A DNA stretch of 56,695 nucleotides from Gammaproteobacteria bacterium (GTDB taxonomy: Bacteria; Pseudomonadota; Gammaproteobacteria; Xanthomonadales; Rhodanobacteraceae). The stretch spans positions 1 through 56,695 of the forward strand of contig JAJPJT010000098.1 in assembly GCA_021324095.1 (NCBI GenBank), given 5' to 3'. Below the pieces are notes generated by a model. That model ran no database searches, had not been told where the DNA came from, and was given only the letters and a program-made list of their open reading frames with translations. Numbering within the stretch: position 1 is the stretch's first letter; every line of letters begins with the position of its first letter. Shown piece by piece: positions 53,696-56,695 of the stretch. Both the position numbers and the translations under genes were made by a program.

Positions 53696-54664
53696 GTGAA
53701 AAGCATGGTCCAATCCCATAGTCCAGCCGATTTAACAGCTGGTCCGGAGCCGGTTCCCGGAATTCTGACGAGTTTTCGGCGATGGTTGCTGCTGACAGGA
53801 ACGTCAGCCTGCGGGAAGATTTACGCGGCTCTTCCCTCTCCGGGAATTGCCAACCCCATTTTCATTATCGGGTGCGGACGCTCGGGCACGACGATCCTCG
53901 GGACCGCACTGTCAAGGCACCGAGACGTTACCTATTTGGATGAACCACGACATCTGTGGGTGTCTGCTTACCCCAACACCGACATCTGGTCTGCGGCCGC
54001 GCCTGCACGTGGTGGAAAGTTGTGGATGACGGCCGATGACGCTGATCCGGTCCGGAGCAGGAAGCTGGCGCGATTGCTTCGTTTCGAAACCCTGCGGCAT
54101 CGGCGGCCTGTCTTGATCGAAAAGCTGCCGATCAATACTTTCCGGCTGTCCTTTCTCCACAAGATCTTTCCCGCGGCGCGCTATGTCCATATCTATCGTA
54201 ATGGGCTGGAGGTCGCCCGGTCGATTCAGCGGCTGGTTGACAGAGGAAACTGGTTTGGGGCGAACTCGTACAAATGGGACAGGCTCGTCGAATATGCCCG
54301 CGGCAAGAGCGAGACGGAAGGACTGCCGCCGCTGTGTACGGACGCCTTCCACAAGGGCCTGCTTGAGTGGAGATTGAGCACCGAGTCTGTCGTTGGCTTT
54401 CTGCGCAATATGCCCAGCAACGCATTCGTCGAAGTCAATTACGAGCATTTTGTCGATGAACCAGCGGCCACCGTGGCGCGAATGCTGGCCTTCATTGGCC
54501 TCGATGACGATCCTGAGGTCAACGCTTTCGTTGCTGGTACCGTCGCCCGCAGAAGCAGCAAGGTGGGCCAGGCAGAGATCACTTCGAGGATGCAGGCCAT
54601 CGGTGGAGAACTGTTGCCGCTTTCGATGAATGGCGGAGACGGTTTGACCAGGCATGCTGCCTGA
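53696..54664 (+). CDS. Sulfotransferase (GRSGTT type)
   Basis: 322 aa from GTG 53696; ATG 53705 is an alternative. PAPS-binding loop IFIIGCGRSGTTILGTALSR (~56-75), 3'-phosphate site YVHIYRNGLEVARSIQRL, and C-terminal EVNYEHFVDEPAATVARML, all family-typical for bacterial carbohydrate sulfotransferases (Sulfotransfer_3). Divergent from the neighbour at 53576 by ~120 bp. It differs from the other five in the window, so these are not recent duplicates of one another. Confidence 0.85.
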   Translation: MKSMVQSHSPADLTAGPEPVPGILTSFRRWLLLTGTSACGKIYAALPSPGIANPIFIIGCGRSGTTILGTALSRHRDVTYLDEPRHLWVSAYPNTDIWSAAAPARGGKLWMTADDADPVRSRKLARLLRFETLRHRRPVLIEKLPINTFRLSFLHKIFPAARYVHIYRNGLEVARSIQRLVDRGNWFGANSYKWDRLVEYARGKSETEGLPPLCTDAFHKGLLEWRLSTESVVGFLRNMPSNAFVEVNYEHFVDEPAATVARMLAFIGLDDDPEVNAFVAGTVARRSSKVGQAEITSRMQAIGGELLPLSMNGGDGLTRHAA

Positions 54665-55131
54665 GCAGCAAGCGCTGACCAGGACAGTAGGGACCGCTCT
54701 GCGATTGCAGCCAAGGTGCACTGCGGTCAGCCGATCACAAGGACTGGCCAATCCTGGTCTGCGTACACCGGGCAATCGTGATCACGGAACCGGCCGGATT
54801 GATAACATTCCGGCGTCTTGCAGTGATCCGGTCACCGGGTGGATCTGCGCGAGCCATTCCTCATCTGTCGGTACTTAACCTACAGCGAGCACGCGTCGTC
54901 GCACCATCTACAGGTTGTCCAGCGCGAACAACGTCGCCTGCGCAGCATTCCTCGCGAGGTCGCGTAGCGCACTTCAAGTAACGGAACTGCCGCTTCACCA
55001 CGCGGAATGGATGTTTCCCTTCGCGTACCGAAGCTTTCTAGTATCCGGTCTGTTCGGTCAGGTCGCGAGCTCTGCATCCTCCGCCGCCCTTGCAATGCTC
55101 ACGATGGGGCGCGGCTGGCGCGTGGCAACTG
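54665..55131. other. Intergenic region, nothing recognised
   Basis: About 470 bp between two convergent genes. Short ORFs occur on both strands (e.g. plus strand 54915-55190), but none has a ribosome binding site or a recognised product. No terminator hairpin with T-tract was found. It may be decayed coding sequence. Confidence 0.4.
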
Positions 55132-56695
55132 TCACTTCCGACCGTGGATACCCGATGATCGCAGCCACAGCTCCACTTGCAGGGCCTTGAATATGTCCCA
55201 CTGGTAATCCGCCTTGCCCTGCGCGTGCAGCCTCAGCGCCCGCAAGAGATTATCCACATGGAAGATGCCGCGCTCGGCAAATGACCTGCTCGCAAAAACA
55301 TCCTCGATTTTGCTCGCCCATTGGCGTATCCAAAAAGCATCCGGCGTAGGGAAGCCCATCTTGTCGGTCCGGTTCCTGACCACATCAGGTATGGCTCCAG
55401 TCATGGCCTGACGCAAAACGATCTTCATCAGCACGCCGTCGATCTTGACACGGCCCGCAATTCCCATGATCGCGTCTACCAGCCGGTAGTCCAGGAAAGG
55501 CAATCTTGCCTCAACGGAATTCGCCATGGAGTTCCGGTCTTCGATCCGAAGATACAGCGGCAAGGGCTGAACCTTGACCGCGCGGTCAAGGGCCGAATCC
55601 AGGTCAAAAGGTTGAAACATTTCCCACCGGGGAGGCAGATGTCGCACGAGCTCGTCACTGTAGAAGAGACTTTTCCCATGCATCTGGCGATGGCGAAGTT
55701 CCGCCAGCCTCCTATAGGTTCGTATCCTGTTCAAATGTACCTTGATGAACTTTAGAACGACTCCTCTTAGGAGCCTTGCAACCGGCACATCGTGAAACGC
55801 ACCATAGCGCTTCAGTTGCTTGAGCAGCCTGCGAAACTCGGCGGTCGCAAGCAGGGAGTACCAGAAATTTTCAAGGTAGCTCGGGTACCCGGCAAAGGTT
55901 TCATCTGAGCCTTGGCCGTTCAGCACGACCTTGACGCCATCATCTCTCGCCGCCCGCGCCAAGGCATATCCAATCAGGGCCGAGGGGGTGTGGACCGGCG
56001 CATCGTGGTACTCCAGCATGGACAGCAGCTTCGTCCAGAGGTCTTCGTCGCCGACCTTCAGCGGAACGAGGGTCGCACCCGTTTGTTCGATGGTTGCGTT
56101 GATGTAGGGGCGCTCGTCGAATTCCTCAGACATGTAGGAATAGGCACGGAGAGTGCTGCCCCCGCCGATTTCGCGCGCAGCGGCGCAGATGATGCTCGTG
56201 GAATCGAGGCCTCCCGAAAGAAACACCCCAACGGGAACATCACTTCTCAATCTGAGCCTTACCGAATCCCGGAAGATGCCCAGGACGGCCGTCGGATCCA
56301 CGCGGCTCGAGCGCTCATTGGGGAGTGTCCAATAGGGGGTCTGCGCGACCTTGCCGTCCGAGGTCACCCTCATGTAAGTCGCCGGCGGCAACGCTTTTAC
56401 CCCGGAGTAGAACGTGTCGTTCGTGGTATCGAGTTCGTCCAGCAGCAGATAATTGGCGACGGTCGACATGTCCGTAGCCACGTCGCAAAGGCCGGATTCG
56501 CGGATTGCGCGCGTCTCCGAAGCAACCAGCAGCCTGTCAGGTGCGAGGTGGTAATACAGCGGCATCACCCCGAATCGATCGCGTGCGCAGAAGCACTCGC
56601 CGGTGAGTTGGTCGAGGACTATGAATGCCCACATGCCGTTGAGCCTTTCAAGGCAGTGTTCCTTCCATTCGATATAGGCATTGAGCAGCACTTCG
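55132..56695 (-). CDS. Asparagine synthase (glutamine-hydrolysing), 5'-truncated by window edge
   Basis: About 520 aa visible; the frame is open to the window end, so the start and the catalytic Cys2 lie outside. The visible part begins in the glutaminase domain (EVLLNAYIEWKEHCLERLNG, CARDRFGVMPLYY) and continues with the synthetase domain: PP-loop FLSGGLDSTSIICAA, VVLNGQGSDETFAGYPSY, and SVEARLPFLDYRLVD. It differs clearly from the XrtA-type paralogue at 32587-34530 and is nearer to AsnB proteins of O-antigen loci. It may amidate a sugar acid of the surface glycan or make asparagine. Confidence 0.9.
   Translation of the reverse strand, partial: EVLLNAYIEWKEHCLERLNGMWAFIVLDQLTGECFCARDRFGVMPLYYHLAPDRLLVASETRAIRESGLCDVATDMSTVANYLLLDELDTTNDTFYSGVKALPPATYMRVTSDGKVAQTPYWTLPNERSSRVDPTAVLGIFRDSVRLRLRSDVPVGVFLSGGLDSTSIICAAAREIGGGSTLRAYSYMSEEFDERPYINATIEQTGATLVPLKVGDEDLWTKLLSMLEYHDAPVHTPSALIGYALARAARDDGVKVVLNGQGSDETFAGYPSYLENFWYSLLATAEFRRLLKQLKRYGAFHDVPVARLLRGVVLKFIKVHLNRIRTYRRLAELRHRQMHGKSLFYSDELVRHLPPRWEMFQPFDLDSALDRAVKVQPLPLYLRIEDRNSMANSVEARLPFLDYRLVDAIMGIAGRVKIDGVLMKIVLRQAMTGAIPDVVRNRTDKMGFPTPDAFWIRQWASKIEDVFASRSFAERGIFHVDNLLRALRLHAQGKADYQWDIFKALQVELWLRSSGIHGRK

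Noticed and set aside
1..56695. CRISPR arrays, tRNA or rRNA genes, insertion sequences, phage or toxin-antitoxin genes
   Set aside because: No regularly spaced repeats, cloverleaf sequences, transposases, integrases or recognisable toxin/antitoxin pairs were seen.

Overview
The window (about 56.7 kb, GC-rich, densely coding) looks like chromosome of a gammaproteobacterium, most likely in the Xanthomonadales/Lysobacterales and perhaps the Rhodanobacteraceae. This rests on the protein families (GlyS, MnmG, PepN, GlmS), the TPR-sulfotransferases and the 'TAGGAGC...GCTCCTA' type of intergenic repeat. It is inference; no 16S rRNA or other decisive marker is present. I see no rRNA, tRNA, CRISPR array, insertion sequence or phage gene.

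Left part (1-19 kb), mostly housekeeping: the 3' part of glyS, translationally coupled to two tandem TPR-sulfotransferase genes; a YbaY-like lipoprotein with a bidirectional terminator; an autotransporter GDSL esterase and mnmG on the minus strand; an unusual intergenic region with a sigma-54-like element, a chain of stem-loops with GGA motifs and a 58-aa acidic ORF; a Gly/Tyr/His-rich lipoprotein; pepN; a threonine-dehydratase-like PLP enzyme; one PEP-CTERM protein whose upstream region carries a good IHF site and a sigma-54 -24/-12 element; and glmS.

Middle (19.2-43.2 kb): a long, tightly packed exosortase A (XrtA/EpsH) exopolysaccharide operon. Order: EpsB-type initiating sugar transferase, Wza-like export lipoprotein, Wzz-like chain-length protein, tyrosine autokinase, outer-membrane barrel, ExeA-like ATPase, polysaccharide deacetylase, FemAB-like protein, glycosyltransferase (stp1 type), exosortase A with fused EpsI domain, glycosyltransferase (stp2 type), XrtA-type asparagine synthase, sulfotransferase, glycosyltransferase, glycosyltransferase (stp3 type), a 41-codon basic ORF, ATP-grasp protein, an alpha/alpha-toroid protein, O-antigen-ligase/polymerase-like membrane protein and a last glycosyltransferase. 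Eleven junctions are 1-4 nt start/stop overlaps. The products would build, polymerise, decorate and export a cell-surface polysaccharide; the exosortase would process PEP-CTERM proteins such as the one encoded at 16350-17192.

Right part (43.3 kb to the end): accessory surface-glycan genes, looser and in mixed orientation, with lower GC in places: a lyase-like lipoprotein, a Wzx-type flippase, two methyltransferases, a second deacetylase, a glycosyltransferase, three further sulfotransferases of different subtypes and a second asparagine synthase cut by the window edge. Six sulfotransferases in one window suggest that sulfated glycan (or protein) is made here.

Points most worth a second look: the peptide-sized ORF wedged between two operon genes with overlaps at both ends; the sulfotransferase/ATP-grasp/toroid module in the XrtA operon; the IHF plus sigma-54 arrangement upstream of the PEP-CTERM gene; the possible GGA-loop RNA near 10.5 kb; and a palindromic repeat inserted in frame in glyS.
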